Positions 47,426-56,151 of a stretch of DNA of 64,000 nt are shown piece by piece. This DNA comes from an uncultured Alphaproteobacteria bacterium (GTDB lineage: Bacteria > Pseudomonadota > Alphaproteobacteria > Rhizobiales > Aestuariivirgaceae), in assembly GCA_937873445.1 (NCBI GenBank), contig CALMWF010000044.1, positions 1 to 64,000 on the forward strand, in the 5' to 3' direction. The notes beneath the pieces were generated by a model. It did not search any database and had not been told where the DNA came from. It saw nothing but the letters and a program-made list of their open reading frames with translations. Positions within the stretch are counted from its first letter, which is position 1. Each line of letters starts with the position of its first letter. Made by a program: the position numbers and the translations under genes.

Positions 47426-47731
47426 ATGGCAGACAGAAAACTGATCGGCGTTGAGCGGGCCAAGGCCCTGCACGGGTTGCACGGCTGGGCCGAGGCCAAG
47501 GGGCGGGATGCCATCACCAAGACCTTCCAGTTTGCCAGTTTTGGCAAGGCCTTCGGCTTCATGACCGAGGTGGCGCTGGCGGCGGAGAAAATGGATCACC
47601 ATCCGGAATGGACCAATATCTACGGCCGGGTGGAAGTGACGCTGGCCACCCATTCGGCCGGCGGGGTGACGGAAAAGGACATCGAACTCGCCCGCCGCAT
47701 CGACGACAAGGCCGAGGGCCGGACCCGTTAA
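47426..47731 (+). CDS. phhB: 4a-hydroxytetrahydrobiopterin dehydratase (pterin-4a-carbinolamine dehydratase)
   Basis: A 101-aa protein with the PCD active-site motif [19 protein letters not shown] (~53-71, two adjacent His plus later THS). Recycles the pterin cofactor of aromatic hydroxylases or serves as a transcription cofactor. No aromatic hydroxylase is seen in the window. ATG 47426 preferred over GTG 47420, which overlaps the thpR stop. Confidence 0.9.
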   Translation: MADRKLIGVERAKALHGLHGWAEAKGRDAITKTFQFASFGKAFGFMTEVALAAEKMDHHPEWTNIYGRVEVTLATHSAGGVTEKDIELARRIDDKAEGRTR

Positions 47732-47759
47732 CCAGCCGAAGGAGGGTGCCCTGTCACTC

Positions 47760-47788
47760 CTTGACGGAAGGGGAGCGGCTTCCCATAT
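47760..47788 (+). promoter_or_regulatory. RpoH-type promoter of the Bax-inhibitor-1 gene
   Basis: CTTGAC (47760-47765), 16-nt spacer, CCCATATC (47782-47789). Same motif, and identical spacing, as the htpG promoter. Expected start near 47795 leaves a ~28-nt leader with GAGGAGG before the ATG at 47823. Confidence 0.5.
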
Positions 47789-47822
47789 CCTGCCGCAACG
47801 ACTGATTTTCGAGGAGGAAACC

Positions 47823-48545
47823 ATGTCTGACTATCGCACACGCAGCCAGGTCGGCACCGTTCAGCGGGCCGAAATCGACCAGGGGCTGCGCAGCTACATG
47901 CTCGGCGTCTATAACTATATGGCGCTGGGTGTTGCCTTCACCGCTCTGGTGGTTCTGGCCGTGGCGTCCAGCCCCGCCGCCATTGCCACGGTCTTCAGCC
48001 TCAAATGGGTCTGGTTCATCGCCGCCATCGGCCTTGGCTTTCTGGCGCCGCGCATGATGTTTTCCGAAAACAGGGTCATGGCGCATGCCGCCTTCTGGTC
48101 CTATGCCGGCCTGTGGGGCCTGATGATGGCGCCCATGCTGGCCCATTATCTGGCGGTCGATCCGTCGCTGGTCTATCGCGCCTTCCTGATCACGGCGGCC
48201 ACCTTTGCCGGCACCAGTCTGGCTGGCTACGTGACCAAGCGTGACCTCTCGGGCTTCGGCGCCTTCTTCTTCATTGCCTCCATCGGCATCCTCATTGCCA
48301 TTCTGGTCAACGCCTTCTTCGTCCAGTCGACAATGATGAGCCTCATTGTTTCCATCGTGACGGTGCTGCTGTTTGCCGGCATCACCGCCTATGAAACCCA
48401 GATGATCAAGGAAATGTATGTCGAGGGCGATGCCCCCGGCGTGGCGCGCGGCAAGTCGATCTTCGGCGCCTTCGCGCTCTATGGCAGCTTCGTCACGCTG
48501 TTCGTGCACATCCTCAACATTCTGGGCATTGCCAACAACGAGTGA
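47823..48545 (+). CDS. Bax inhibitor-1 / YccA-family membrane protein
   Basis: A 240-aa protein with seven hydrophobic helices from about residue 30. Family motifs: SYMLGVYNYMALGVAFTALV, PASLVYRAFLITAATFAGTS and the C-terminal ITAYETQMIKEM and GALYGSFVTLFVHILNILGI. E. coli YccA and YbhL modulate FtsH proteolysis of membrane proteins; that fits the upstream RpoH-like promoter. Strong ribosome site GAGGAGGAAACC before the ATG. A hairpin terminator follows. Confidence 0.92.
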   Translation: MSDYRTRSQVGTVQRAEIDQGLRSYMLGVYNYMALGVAFTALVVLAVASSPAAIATVFSLKWVWFIAAIGLGFLAPRMMFSENRVMAHAAFWSYAGLWGLMMAPMLAHYLAVDPSLVYRAFLITAATFAGTSLAGYVTKRDLSGFGAFFFIASIGILIAILVNAFFVQSTMMSLIVSIVTVLLFAGITAYETQMIKEMYVEGDAPGVARGKSIFGAFALYGSFVTLFVHILNILGIANNE

Positions 48546-48565
48546 GCCGCTTGCGCGACGTTTTG

Positions 48566-48591
48566 AAAGGCCCCGGCAACGGGGCCTTTTT
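48566..48591 (+). terminator. Bidirectional terminator between BI-1 and DUF2794 genes
   Basis: AAAGGCCCCG, loop GCAA, CGGGGCCTTT followed by a T run; on the other strand the AAAGG end also gives Ts. Ends at the DUF2794 stop, serving both convergent genes. Confidence 0.85.
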
Positions 48592-48932
48592 CATGACACC
48601 GGCTTGAGAGCGAGAACGCGCAGCACCCGGGCAAGGTCGGGCCCGCGCCTGAGGATGAGGCCGCCCTGGGCCACCACCGCAAAGGCCCCCTGCTTCTGGG
48701 CCAGGGCCGGGGTTTTGGTGATGCGGTACAGGGGCGCTTCACTGGCCCGGCGAAAGACCGAGAAGGTGGCGGTGTGGCGGTCGAAACTCAGGCCGTAGTC
48801 GCGCCACTCGCCTGCCGCGACATGGCGCCCGTAGAGATCGAGAATGGTCATGAGTTCGTGGCGGGTGAAGGCCACCGGCCTTTCCGCCGGCCCGGCGCTG
48901 CGGTCCTGAAATGAAATCAGCGTATCGGCCAT
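48591..48932 (-). CDS. DUF2794 domain protein
   Basis: A 113-aa protein fully covered by DUF2794: FTRHELMTILDLYGRHVAAG, EWRDYGLSFDRHTATFSVFR, LYRITKTPALAQKQGAF and GGLILRRGPDLARVLRVL. Conserved among alphaproteobacteria, function unknown. ATG at 48932 chosen over one 18 nt upstream. Stop abuts the shared terminator. Confidence 0.85.
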   Translation of the reverse strand: MADTLISFQDRSAGPAERPVAFTRHELMTILDLYGRHVAAGEWRDYGLSFDRHTATFSVFRRASEAPLYRITKTPALAQKQGAFAVVAQGGLILRRGPDLARVLRVLALKPVS

Positions 48933-49150
48933 TCCGCCTCCCCACCCCAAGATGACGGCCCGGCAGAAATTTTCAAGGGGAGGAAAATACCCCAGTTTCG
49001 CCCCTTTTTGATCATGGCTTCACCACTTTGGGGGGCCATATGGGTAGCGTTGCCTCGATGTCCGGCGGCGCGGGTTCCTCAGCCCCCAAGCCCCCGAGGT
49101 TTTCGCCCGCCGGACGCCCCGATTCCCTTTGTCTGTGGAGTCGAGTCCTC

Positions 49151-49400
49151 ATGGCCAGCCCGAAAGGCTGGCCATTTTTTTGTGGTGCGCCTTCTTTCGG
49201 AAGGCGCAAGCGGCCAGCCCGAAAGGCTGGTCATTTTTTATGTGGTGCGCCTTCTTTCGCCCGCACGACTGTCCGGCCGGAAGGCGCAAGCGGCCAGCCC
49301 GAAAGGCTGGCCATTTTTTTGTGGTGCGCCTTCTTTCGCCCGCACGGTTGTCCGGTCGGAAGACGCAAGCGGCCAGCCCAGAGCTGGCCCATTTTATTTG
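49151..49400 (+). repeat. Tandem array of terminator-like hairpins upstream of htpG
   Basis: Four hairpins with stem GGCCAGCC/GGCTGGCC and CGAAA loop, each followed by a T run, begin at 49153, 49212, 49292 and 49371 (the last with a CCAGA loop and weaker T run). Between them lies GTGGTGCGCCTTCTTTCG ... GAAGGCGCAAGC, whose ends can also pair; the first unit lacks about 20 internal bases (59 bp against 79-80 bp). No convincing coding frame runs through the array. Together with 48933-49150, where I see nothing definite, it fills the 547-bp gap before htpG. Confidence 0.85.
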
Positions 49401-49414
49401 CGAGCCCTTCGCCC

Positions 49415-49443
49415 CTTGATCCGTTCCGTGGCTTTGCCCATAT
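49415..49443 (+). promoter_or_regulatory. RpoH-type promoter of htpG
   Basis: CTTGAT (49415-49420), 16-nt spacer, CCCATAT (49437-49443). Matches sigma-32 consensus and the BI-1 promoter. Start expected near 49450, about 30 nt before the htpG ATG, which has GGAGA upstream. Lies after the hairpin array. Confidence 0.65.
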
Positions 49444-49479
49444 CGGCATCCGAAACGGAGACGGGCAGGAGACAGGGAC

Positions 49480-51339
49480 ATGGCGAAGGCAGCGAAGACA
49501 ACGGCAAGCGGCAAGCCCCAGGCCTTTCAGGCCGAGGTGGCGAAACTCCTCCAGCTCATGGTGCATTCGGTCTATTCCGACCGTGACGTGTTCCTGCGCG
49601 AGCTCATTTCCAACGCGTCGGACGCCCTCGACAAGCTGCGCTATGAAGCCATTGCCGCACCGGCCCTTCTGGAACAGGAACCGGCCCTCACCATCACCCT
49701 CACGCCCGACAAGGCGGCCGGCACGCTCACCGTCACCGATACCGGCATCGGCATGAGCGCTTCTGAGCTGAGCGACAATCTCGGCACCATCGCCAAGTCC
49801 GGCACCCAGGCCTTCATGGCGCAGGCCAAGGAGGCCCCCAGCCTCATCGGCCAGTTCGGCGTCGGCTTCTATTCCGCCTTCATTGTGGCGTCCCGCGTCG
49901 ATGTCATTTCGCGCAAGGCGGGCAGCGACGACAGTCATGTCTGGTCATCGGATGGCCTTGGCACCTTCACGGTTGCGCCTGCTGCCAGGGGGCCGCGCGG
50001 CACCAGCATTGTTCTGCATCTGAAAGATGACGCGCTGGAATTCCTCGAGGGCTGGAAAATCGAAAGCGTGGTGCGCGCCTATTCCGACCATGTGGCCCAC
50101 CCCATTCTGCTGAAGGAGGGAGACACCGAGGCCCGCCAGATCAACCGCGCCAACGCCATCTGGACGCGGCCCAAGGCCGAGGTGACAGCCGAGGAGCACA
50201 AGGAATTCTTCGGCCACCTCACCCACAGCTACAGCGATCCGGCCCTCACCCTTCACTACCGGGCCGAGGGACGCCATGAATATACGGTGCTGCTCTATGT
50301 CCCGGGCGAGCGGCCCTTTGACCTTTATGATCCGGCCCGCCAGGGCCACCAGAAGCTCTATGTGAAGCGGGTGTTCATTGCCGATGATGTGGCGCTGCTG
50401 CCGCCCTATCTGCGCTTTGTGCGCGGCGTCATCGATTCCGCCGACATGCCGCTCAACCTGTCGCGCGAAATGCTCCAGAACAATCCGGAGGTGGCGGCCA
50501 TCCGCAAGGCAGTGACCAACAGGGTGCTGGCGGAACTCAAGAAACTCTCTGAAAGCGATGCGGCAAAATTTGCCGCTGTGTGGGACACCTTCGGGCCGGT
50601 CATCAAGGAAGGTCTTTATGAGGATATGGAGCGGCGCGAGCCGCTGCTGGAACTGGCGCGGTTCCGCACCACCACGCGCGAGGCCGCAACCCTGAAGGAC
50701 TATGTGGCGGGCCTCAGGGAAAACCAGACGGCCATCTATTACCTCACCGCCGAGGATGCGGCGAAGGCCAAGGCCTCACCGCAGCTTGAGGGGTATCGGG
50801 CGCGCGGCATCGAGGTGTTGCTGCTGACCGATCCGGTCGATTCCTTCTGGGTGCAGATGGTGCCGGAGTTTGAAGGAAAGCCGCTGCGCTCGGTGACGCT
50901 GGGGGCGGCCGATCTTGACCTCATTCCCCTGCCGGAAACGGAGAAGGCGGCGGAGGCCCCCGGCCTTGCGGCCCTGCTGGCGGTTCTGAAGGCATCTCTG
51001 GGCGACAGGGTGCGGGATGTGCGGGCGTCCAAGCGTCTTCAGGACAGTGCGGTCTGTCTGGTGAATGAGGGCGGGCTTGACCGCACGCTGGAAAAATACC
51101 TGTCGCGCCAGAAGGATTCCGGGGTTTCCGTTTCGGCCCCGGTGCTGGAGGTGAACGGCGCACACCCGCTGATTGCCGCGCTGGCCCGCAGGGCCGAGGG
51201 CGATGCCAAGGCGCCGCTGCTGCAGGATGCGGCCCTGCTGCTGCTCGATCAGGCCCATGTGCTGGAGGGCGAGCCGCTTGCCGATCCGCAGGGCTTCGGT
51301 CGCCGGCTGGCGTCGGTCATGGAACGGGCATTGGGGTGA
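49480..51339 (+). CDS. htpG: Molecular chaperone HtpG (Hsp90)
   Basis: A 619-aa Hsp90. The GHKL ATPase domain (~15-220) has LRELISNASDALDKLRYE, TDTGIGMS, GTIAKSGTQAF and IGQFGVGFYSAF; the middle domain shows LYVKRVFIADD and GVIDSADMPLNLSREMLQ. Length is near the family norm. Folds and remodels client proteins in the cytoplasm. Single gene, with heat-shock promoter upstream; the CoA-lyase gene follows after 88 nt. Confidence 0.97.
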   Translation: MAKAAKTTASGKPQAFQAEVAKLLQLMVHSVYSDRDVFLRELISNASDALDKLRYEAIAAPALLEQEPALTITLTPDKAAGTLTVTDTGIGMSASELSDNLGTIAKSGTQAFMAQAKEAPSLIGQFGVGFYSAFIVASRVDVISRKAGSDDSHVWSSDGLGTFTVAPAARGPRGTSIVLHLKDDALEFLEGWKIESVVRAYSDHVAHPILLKEGDTEARQINRANAIWTRPKAEVTAEEHKEFFGHLTHSYSDPALTLHYRAEGRHEYTVLLYVPGERPFDLYDPARQGHQKLYVKRVFIADDVALLPPYLRFVRGVIDSADMPLNLSREMLQNNPEVAAIRKAVTNRVLAELKKLSESDAAKFAAVWDTFGPVIKEGLYEDMERREPLLELARFRTTTREAATLKDYVAGLRENQTAIYYLTAEDAAKAKASPQLEGYRARGIEVLLLTDPVDSFWVQMVPEFEGKPLRSVTLGAADLDLIPLPETEKAAEAPGLAALLAVLKASLGDRVRDVRASKRLQDSAVCLVNEGGLDRTLEKYLSRQKDSGVSVSAPVLEVNGAHPLIAALARRAEGDAKAPLLQDAALLLLDQAHVLEGEPLADPQGFGRRLASVMERALG

Positions 51340-51427
51340 GAACGCCAACCGGCGATGTTTGGCCAAAAGTGGGCTTTTCATGGTGCGCTGCAGCGATTAG
51401 GACGGAGGCAAGAGTAGGAGAGATCCC

Positions 51428-52273
51428 ATGAGCTTCCGTCCCCGCCGCAGCGTTCTCTACATGCCGGGCGCCAATGAGCGCGCCCTGGAAAAGGCCAAGA
51501 CCCTTCCCGCCGATGCCCTGATCCTCGACCTTGAGGATTCCGTCGGCCCCGCCCAGAAGGACGAGGCGCGCGAGCGGGTGGCTGCCGTGGTGGCGGCGGG
51601 CGGCTATGGCAAGCGCGAACTGGTGATCCGGGTGAACGGCCTCGACACGGAATGGGGCATGGCCGACATGGCCATGGCTGCCAAGGCCAAGCCCCATGCC
51701 ATTCTGGTGCCCAAGGTGTCCACCGCCGCTGATGTGGCCCGGGCGGCGGCGATCGCCCATGGGGTGCCGCTGTGGGTGATGATTGAAACGCCCTTGGCCA
51801 TTCTGAACCTGAGGGACATCGGGGCGGCGGCCGCCGCCGCCAGGCTCACCTGCTTCGTGCTCGGCACCAATGACCTCATCAAGGATTCACGCTGCAAGCC
51901 GGTGGGCGCCCGCTTTGCGCTGGTGCCCATGCTGTCGCAAACGGTGGTGGCGGCGCGCGCCTTCGGCCTTGACGTGATTGACGGCGTCTACAACGACTTC
52001 AAGAACGAGGACGGCTTTGCCGCCGAATGCGAGCAGGGCGTGGCGCTGGGCATGGATGGCAAGACGCTGATCCATCCCGGCCAGGTGGAACCGTGCAACC
52101 GCATCTTCTCGCCCTCGGCCGATGAGGTGGCGCGGGCGCGGGCGATCATCACGGCCTTTGCGCTTCCCGAAAATGACAAGAAGGGTGTGATCACCGTGGA
52201 TGGCAAGATGGCCGAGCGCCTGCACCTTGCCATGGCCGAACGGCTCGTTGCCATTGCGGAGGCCATCGAATGA
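51428..52273 (+). CDS. HpcH/HpaI-family CoA ester lyase (malyl-CoA / beta-methylmalyl-CoA lyase-like)
   Basis: A 281-aa TIM-barrel lyase related to citrate lyase beta subunit. Motifs: RRSVLYMPGANERALEKAKT, LILDLEDSVGP (metal-binding Glu/Asp), VIRVNGLDTEWG, VMIETPLAILN and LGTNDLI, and GMDGKTLIHPGQV. The neighbouring mesaconyl-CoA hydratase homologue, overlapping by ATGA, suggests it splits methylmalyl-CoA to glyoxylate and propionyl-CoA in the ethylmalonyl-CoA pathway. Activity of this branch cannot be separated from malyl-CoA lyase or thioesterase relatives by sequence reading. Confidence 0.82.
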   Translation: MSFRPRRSVLYMPGANERALEKAKTLPADALILDLEDSVGPAQKDEARERVAAVVAAGGYGKRELVIRVNGLDTEWGMADMAMAAKAKPHAILVPKVSTAADVARAAAIAHGVPLWVMIETPLAILNLRDIGAAAAAARLTCFVLGTNDLIKDSRCKPVGARFALVPMLSQTVVAARAFGLDVIDGVYNDFKNEDGFAAECEQGVALGMDGKTLIHPGQVEPCNRIFSPSADEVARARAIITAFALPENDKKGVITVDGKMAERLHLAMAERLVAIAEAIE

Positions 52274-53319
52274 GCAAGACCAATCCCGGCAATTACTTTG
52301 AGGACTTCCGCCTCGGGCAGAAGATCGTTCATGCCACGCCGCGCACGGTCACGGCGGGCGATCAGGCACTCTATGTGGCGCTCTACGGGTCGCGCTTTGC
52401 GGTGCAGTCGTCGGATGAATTTGCCCGCGCGATCGGCTATGCGCGTGCGCCCATCGACGATCTCCTCACCTTCCACATCGTCTTCGGCAAGACGGTGCCG
52501 GATGTGTCGCTCAATGCGGTGGCGAACCTTGGCTATGCCGAATGCCGCTTTCTTGCCCCGGTCTATCCGGGCGACACGCTTGCCACCACCTCGGAGGTGA
52601 TCGGCCTCAAGGAAAATTCCAATGGCAAGACCGGCACGGTCTATGTGCGGTCGGTGGGCACCAACCAGCGCGGTGAGGTGGTGCTGTCCTATGTGCGCTG
52701 GGTGATGGTGAGGAAGGGCGACGAACAGGCGAAGATTGCCGAACAGCTTGTGCCTACGCTGGTGGCGGTGGTGGCGCCGGAGCAGTTGGGACGGGCCCTG
52801 CCGAAACTTGCTCTTTCCGGCTGGGACAATGCGCTGGCGGGTTCCGCCCACCGCTTCGGCGATTATGCGGTGGGTGAAAGGATCGACCATGTGGACGGCA
52901 TGACGGTGGAAGAGTCCGACCACATGCTGGCCACGCGACTTTATCAGAACACCGCCAAGGTGCATTTCAACCAGTTCACCGAGGCGAAAGGCCGCTTCGG
53001 CCGCCGTCTCATCTATGGCGGCCATGTCATCTCGCTGGTCCGTGCCCTTTCCTTCAACGGTCTGGGCAACAGCTTCCATATTGCGGCCATCAATGGCGGC
53101 CGCCATGTGGCGCCGCTTTTTGCCGGCGGCACGGTGCATGGCTGGAGCGAGGTTCTGGACAAGGCCGATGTGCCGGGCCAGGCGGGAGCGGGGGCACTGC
53201 GGCTGCGCAGCCGGGCCACGGTTGATCTCCCCTGTGCGGCGTTTCCCACGGAGGATGGCAAGCCCGGAGAAGCGGGGGTGATCCTCGATCTCGATTACTG
53301 GGTGGTCCTGCCTAAATGA
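52270..53319 (+). CDS. mch: MaoC-family dehydratase, probably mesaconyl-CoA (2-methylfumaryl-CoA) hydratase
   Basis: A 349-aa double hot-dog protein: N-terminal NYFEDFRLGQKIVHATPRTV, DLLTFHIVFGKTVPDVSL, ANLGYAECRFLAPVYPGDTL; C-terminal HFNQFTEAKGRFGRRLIYGGHVISLVRALS, holding the hydratase-2-like Asp/His positions. Strong resemblance to the mesaconyl-CoA hydratase of the ethylmalonyl-CoA acetate-assimilation route. ATG overlaps the lyase stop. Converges on the AEC carrier gene, overlapping it by 8 nt. Confidence 0.8.
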   Translation: MSKTNPGNYFEDFRLGQKIVHATPRTVTAGDQALYVALYGSRFAVQSSDEFARAIGYARAPIDDLLTFHIVFGKTVPDVSLNAVANLGYAECRFLAPVYPGDTLATTSEVIGLKENSNGKTGTVYVRSVGTNQRGEVVLSYVRWVMVRKGDEQAKIAEQLVPTLVAVVAPEQLGRALPKLALSGWDNALAGSAHRFGDYAVGERIDHVDGMTVEESDHMLATRLYQNTAKVHFNQFTEAKGRFGRRLIYGGHVISLVRALSFNGLGNSFHIAAINGGRHVAPLFAGGTVHGWSEVLDKADVPGQAGAGALRLRSRATVDLPCAAFPTEDGKPGEAGVILDLDYWVVLPK

Positions 53320-54259
53320 GGCCCCGGTCGAGGGCATAGAGAAGGAGTGCCGTGGTGACGGCGGCAAGGCCCGTGCCTGCGGCTATGGCGGCGGAAACGG
53401 GGGCTGCCCCCTCGTCGTGACGGCGGGCAAAGAGAAAGGCATTGGCGCCGGTGGGCATGGCGGCCAGCAGCAGCGCCACCTTGAACCAGAGCGGCGGCAG
53501 GCCCGGCATCAGCCGCAGCAGAGCCCAGACCAGCAGCGGCATCAGCCCCATCTTTAGCGCCATGAGCAGGGCCATGGGCCGGATCTGGCCCCGGAGACGG
53601 TAGGACGCAAGCGACAGGCCAAGGGCAAAGAGGGCAATGGGTGTTGCCGCATTGGCCAGCATATCGAGCATGACGCGGGGCACGGCGGGCAGCGCCCAGC
53701 CCATCTGCCGCCAGATGGCCCCGGCGATGAGGCTCAGGATGATGGCATTGCTGAGCAGGTTGCGCGCAAGGCCCCGGAACAGCGGCGCCAGCGCCACGTC
53801 ATCGCCGCGAATGGCCCATTCACGCTGCAGCGTTGCGGCAAGCCACAGCACGGCGGCATGAATGGAGAGAATGATGCCGGCGGGCACCGCGCCCTCCGGC
53901 CCGTATTTGGCAATCACCAGCGGCAGACCGAGAAGGGCCAGATTGCCGAAGCCCGCCGTCATGGCGGCGGCGGCCCCGCCGCCCTTCTGCAATTCCGGGT
54001 CTGCCCGGGCCAGCAGTGTGGCGGTGATCCAGGTGAGGGCAAGGCCGCCGAAGAAGGGCAGCCACAGCGCCCAGGGCGGGGCGGGCTGCGGCCCCATCAG
54101 CGCCACGGTGCGAAACAGCAGGGCGGGAATGGCAAGGTTGAACACGAACTGCGTGAGGCCCGCCGCCGCATCCGCCGCCACCCAGCGGGCCCGCGCGAAG
54201 ATGTAGCCCAGAATAATGAGGCCGAAGACCGGAAGTACGGTGGCAAGGATTGCGTTCAT
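53312..54259 (-). CDS. AEC (auxin efflux carrier)-family transporter
   Basis: A 315-aa protein with ten hydrophobic segments in the two-fold AEC layout: LPVFGLIILGYIFARARWV at the N-terminus, FVFNLAIPALLF and, in the second half, GAIWRQMGWALPAVPRVMLDML and ALFALGLSLASYRLRG. Substrate unknown. Its promoter must lie within or beyond the repeat array immediately upstream. Confidence 0.88.
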   Translation of the reverse strand: MNAILATVLPVFGLIILGYIFARARWVAADAAAGLTQFVFNLAIPALLFRTVALMGPQPAPPWALWLPFFGGLALTWITATLLARADPELQKGGGAAAAMTAGFGNLALLGLPLVIAKYGPEGAVPAGIILSIHAAVLWLAATLQREWAIRGDDVALAPLFRGLARNLLSNAIILSLIAGAIWRQMGWALPAVPRVMLDMLANAATPIALFALGLSLASYRLRGQIRPMALLMALKMGLMPLLVWALLRLMPGLPPLWFKVALLLAAMPTGANAFLFARRHDEGAAPVSAAIAAGTGLAAVTTALLLYALDRGLI

Positions 54260-54267
54260 TTTTTCTG

Positions 54268-54464
54268 CATCACCTCGTCCGAAAAGTCTCGCAACTTTTC
54301 GGGGTGATTTGTTGGTGTCGCATCACCTTGTCCGAAAAGTCTCGCAACTTTTCGGGGTGATTGTTGGTGTCGCATCACCTTGTCCGAAAAGTCTCGCAAC
54401 TTTTCGGGGTGATTGTTGGGTCGCATCACCTTGTCCGAAAAGTCTCACAACTTTTCGGGGTGAT
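54268..54464. repeat. Four tandem palindromic repeats between leuD and the AEC carrier gene
   Basis: 41-bp copies at 54268-54308, 54321-54361, 54373-54413 and 54424-54464: CATCACCTTGTCCGAAAAGT, a CTCGCA-type loop, ACTTTTCGG-GGTGAT. They share the inner arms of sub-family 1 and the ATCACC outer arm of sub-family 2. Spacers are only 10-12 bp (for example TTGTTGGTGTCG). The last copy ends 3 nt from the leuD stop. Confidence 0.9.
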
Positions 54465-54467
54465 GCG

Positions 54468-55073
54468 TCAGGCCCAGGGGCGCGACTGTGCGGCCTTCTT
54501 CTCATAGGCCGAAATGGACTTGGCCTTCTCCATGGTGAGGCCGATGTCATCCAGACCGTTGAGCAGGCAGTGCTTGCGGAAGGGGTCGATCTCGAACTTC
54601 ACCACGCCGCCATCGGGGCCGCGGATTTCCTGGTTCGGCAGGTCGATGGTGAGGGTGGCGTTGGCGCCGCGCCCGGCGTCATCCATCAGCTTGGCCAGGT
54701 CATCGGGTGAGACGACGATGGGCAGAATGCCGTTCTTGAAGGCGTTGTTGTAGAAAATGTCGGCGAAGCTCGTGGCAATCACACAGCGGATGCCGAAGTC
54801 CAGCAGCGCCCAGGGCGCGTGCTCGCGCGAGGAGCCGCAGCCGAAATTGTCGCCCGCCACCAGAATCTCGGCCTTGCGCCAGGCCGGCTGATTCAGCACG
54901 AAGTCGGCAATTTCCGCGCCCTCCGGCGTGTAGCGCATTTCATAGAACAGCGACTTGCCCAGACCGGTGCGCTTGATGGTCTTCAGGAACTGCTTGGGGA
55001 TGATCATGTCGGTGTCGATGTTGACGATGTTGAGGGGGGCTGCCACCCCGGTGAGGACATCGAATTTCTGCAT
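54468..55073 (-). CDS. leuD: 3-isopropylmalate dehydratase small subunit
   Basis: A 201-aa swivel-domain subunit completing the LeuC [4Fe-4S] isomerase of leucine synthesis. Motifs: [57 protein letters not shown]. Length normal. Encoded apart from leuC, with argC between. A tandem repeat array follows its stop. Confidence 0.96.
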   Translation of the reverse strand: MQKFDVLTGVAAPLNIVNIDTDMIIPKQFLKTIKRTGLGKSLFYEMRYTPEGAEIADFVLNQPAWRKAEILVAGDNFGCGSSREHAPWALLDFGIRCVIATSFADIFYNNAFKNGILPIVVSPDDLAKLMDDAGRGANATLTIDLPNQEIRGPDGGVVKFEIDPFRKHCLLNGLDDIGLTMEKAKSISAYEKKAAQSRPWA

Positions 55074-55087
55074 GATCGTCTCTTCTT

Positions 55088-56050
55088 TCAGGCTGCGGGA
55101 AGATCGGTTGCCAGGCCTTCGTCGGCGCCGATCATCAGGTTCAGATTCTGCACGGCGGCGCCCGAGGCGCCCTTGCCGAGATTGTCATAGACGGCGCACA
55201 GCAGCAATTGGCCGCGTGCCTCATTGCCGAAAACATGAAGGCGCATGGCGTTGCTGTTGTTCAGTGCCGTGGGGTCAAGGGCGGGGCTGCGCTCCACTGC
55301 TTCCAGGGCTGCCACTTCGACAAAGCGGCAATGCTCATAGGCCCAGTTGAGAACGCCATGCACTTCGGCAAGGTTCACGCCCTTCCTGAGATCCTTGAGA
55401 AACAGCGGCACGACCCCCAGCATGCCCTGGGCGTAATTGCCCACGGCGGGCTGGAACAGCACATCCCGGGTGAGGCCGGCATAGGCCTTCATCTCGGCCA
55501 GATGCTTGTGATTGAAGGTGAGGCCATAGGGCAGGAAGGGCGAGGCGGTCTGGCCCGCCGCCTCATAGGTCTCGATCATCTTGCGGCCGCCACCGGAATA
55601 GCCGGACACGGCATTGTAGCTCACGGCCACGTCAGGGGTGAGCAGGCCCTCGTCAATGAGCGGCTTCACCAGCGCGATGAGCCCCTGCGGATAGCAGCCG
55701 GGATTGCTGACGAAGCGGGCCTCGGCAATGCGCTCGGCCTGGTCGGCCGCCATTTCGGCAAAGCCATAGGTCCAGTCCGGGTTGACCCGGAAGGCGGTGG
55801 AGGCGTCGATCATGCGCGTCCTGCTGCCGGGGGCAAGAAGCGAGACCGCCTCCTTTGCCGCATCGTCCGGCAGGCACAGGATGGCCACGTCAACCCGGTT
55901 CAACAGGTCGCGGCGGGCGGCGGCGTCCTTGCGCTGGTCGGCGGCAATGGAAACGAGTTCGATGTCTTTCCGGCCCCGCAAACGGTCACGGATCTGAAGG
56001 CCGGTGGTGCCAGCCTCGCCGTCAATGAAAACCGTGGTGCGCGCGCTCAT
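55088..56050 (-). CDS. argC: N-acetyl-gamma-glutamyl-phosphate reductase (short-form ArgC)
   Basis: A 320-aa NADPH-dependent reductase of arginine synthesis. N-terminal [18 protein letters not shown], catalytic cysteine in [19 protein letters not shown] (~138-156), and [11 protein letters not shown]. Size and the N-terminus fit the type-2 ArgC of alphaproteobacteria. Lies 14 nt upstream of leuD and may share its transcript. Confidence 0.95.
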   Translation of the reverse strand: MSARTTVFIDGEAGTTGLQIRDRLRGRKDIELVSIAADQRKDAAARRDLLNRVDVAILCLPDDAAKEAVSLLAPGSRTRMIDASTAFRVNPDWTYGFAEMAADQAERIAEARFVSNPGCYPQGLIALVKPLIDEGLLTPDVAVSYNAVSGYSGGGRKMIETYEAAGQTASPFLPYGLTFNHKHLAEMKAYAGLTRDVLFQPAVGNYAQGMLGVVPLFLKDLRKGVNLAEVHGVLNWAYEHCRFVEVAALEAVERSPALDPTALNNSNAMRLHVFGNEARGQLLLCAVYDNLGKGASGAAVQNLNLMIGADEGLATDLPAA

Positions 56051-56101
56051 GGCCGGGCTTCATATCGAAGGGGGAGCGATGGCGCAATAAGCCCGGCAGG
56101 C

Positions 56102-56129
56102 AAAAATAAAGGCCCGGAAACCGGGCCTT
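56102..56129 (-). terminator. Terminator after the small membrane-protein gene
   Basis: Minus strand AAGGCCCGG, loop TTT, CCGGGCCTT, then TATTTTTG. A 9-bp stem with a T run, 22 nt past the stop of the small ORF and before argC. Confidence 0.8.
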
Positions 56130-56151
56130 GCTGGTATGGCGATGGAATGCC

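Noticed and set aside
49151-49400. CRISPR or coding tandem repeat
   Set aside because: Units differ in length, hairpins end in T runs as in terminators, and translated frames have no plausible composition.
54268-54464. CRISPR-like array
   Set aside because: Repeats are palindromic intergenic elements with 10-12-bp spacers that are near identical; no cas genes.
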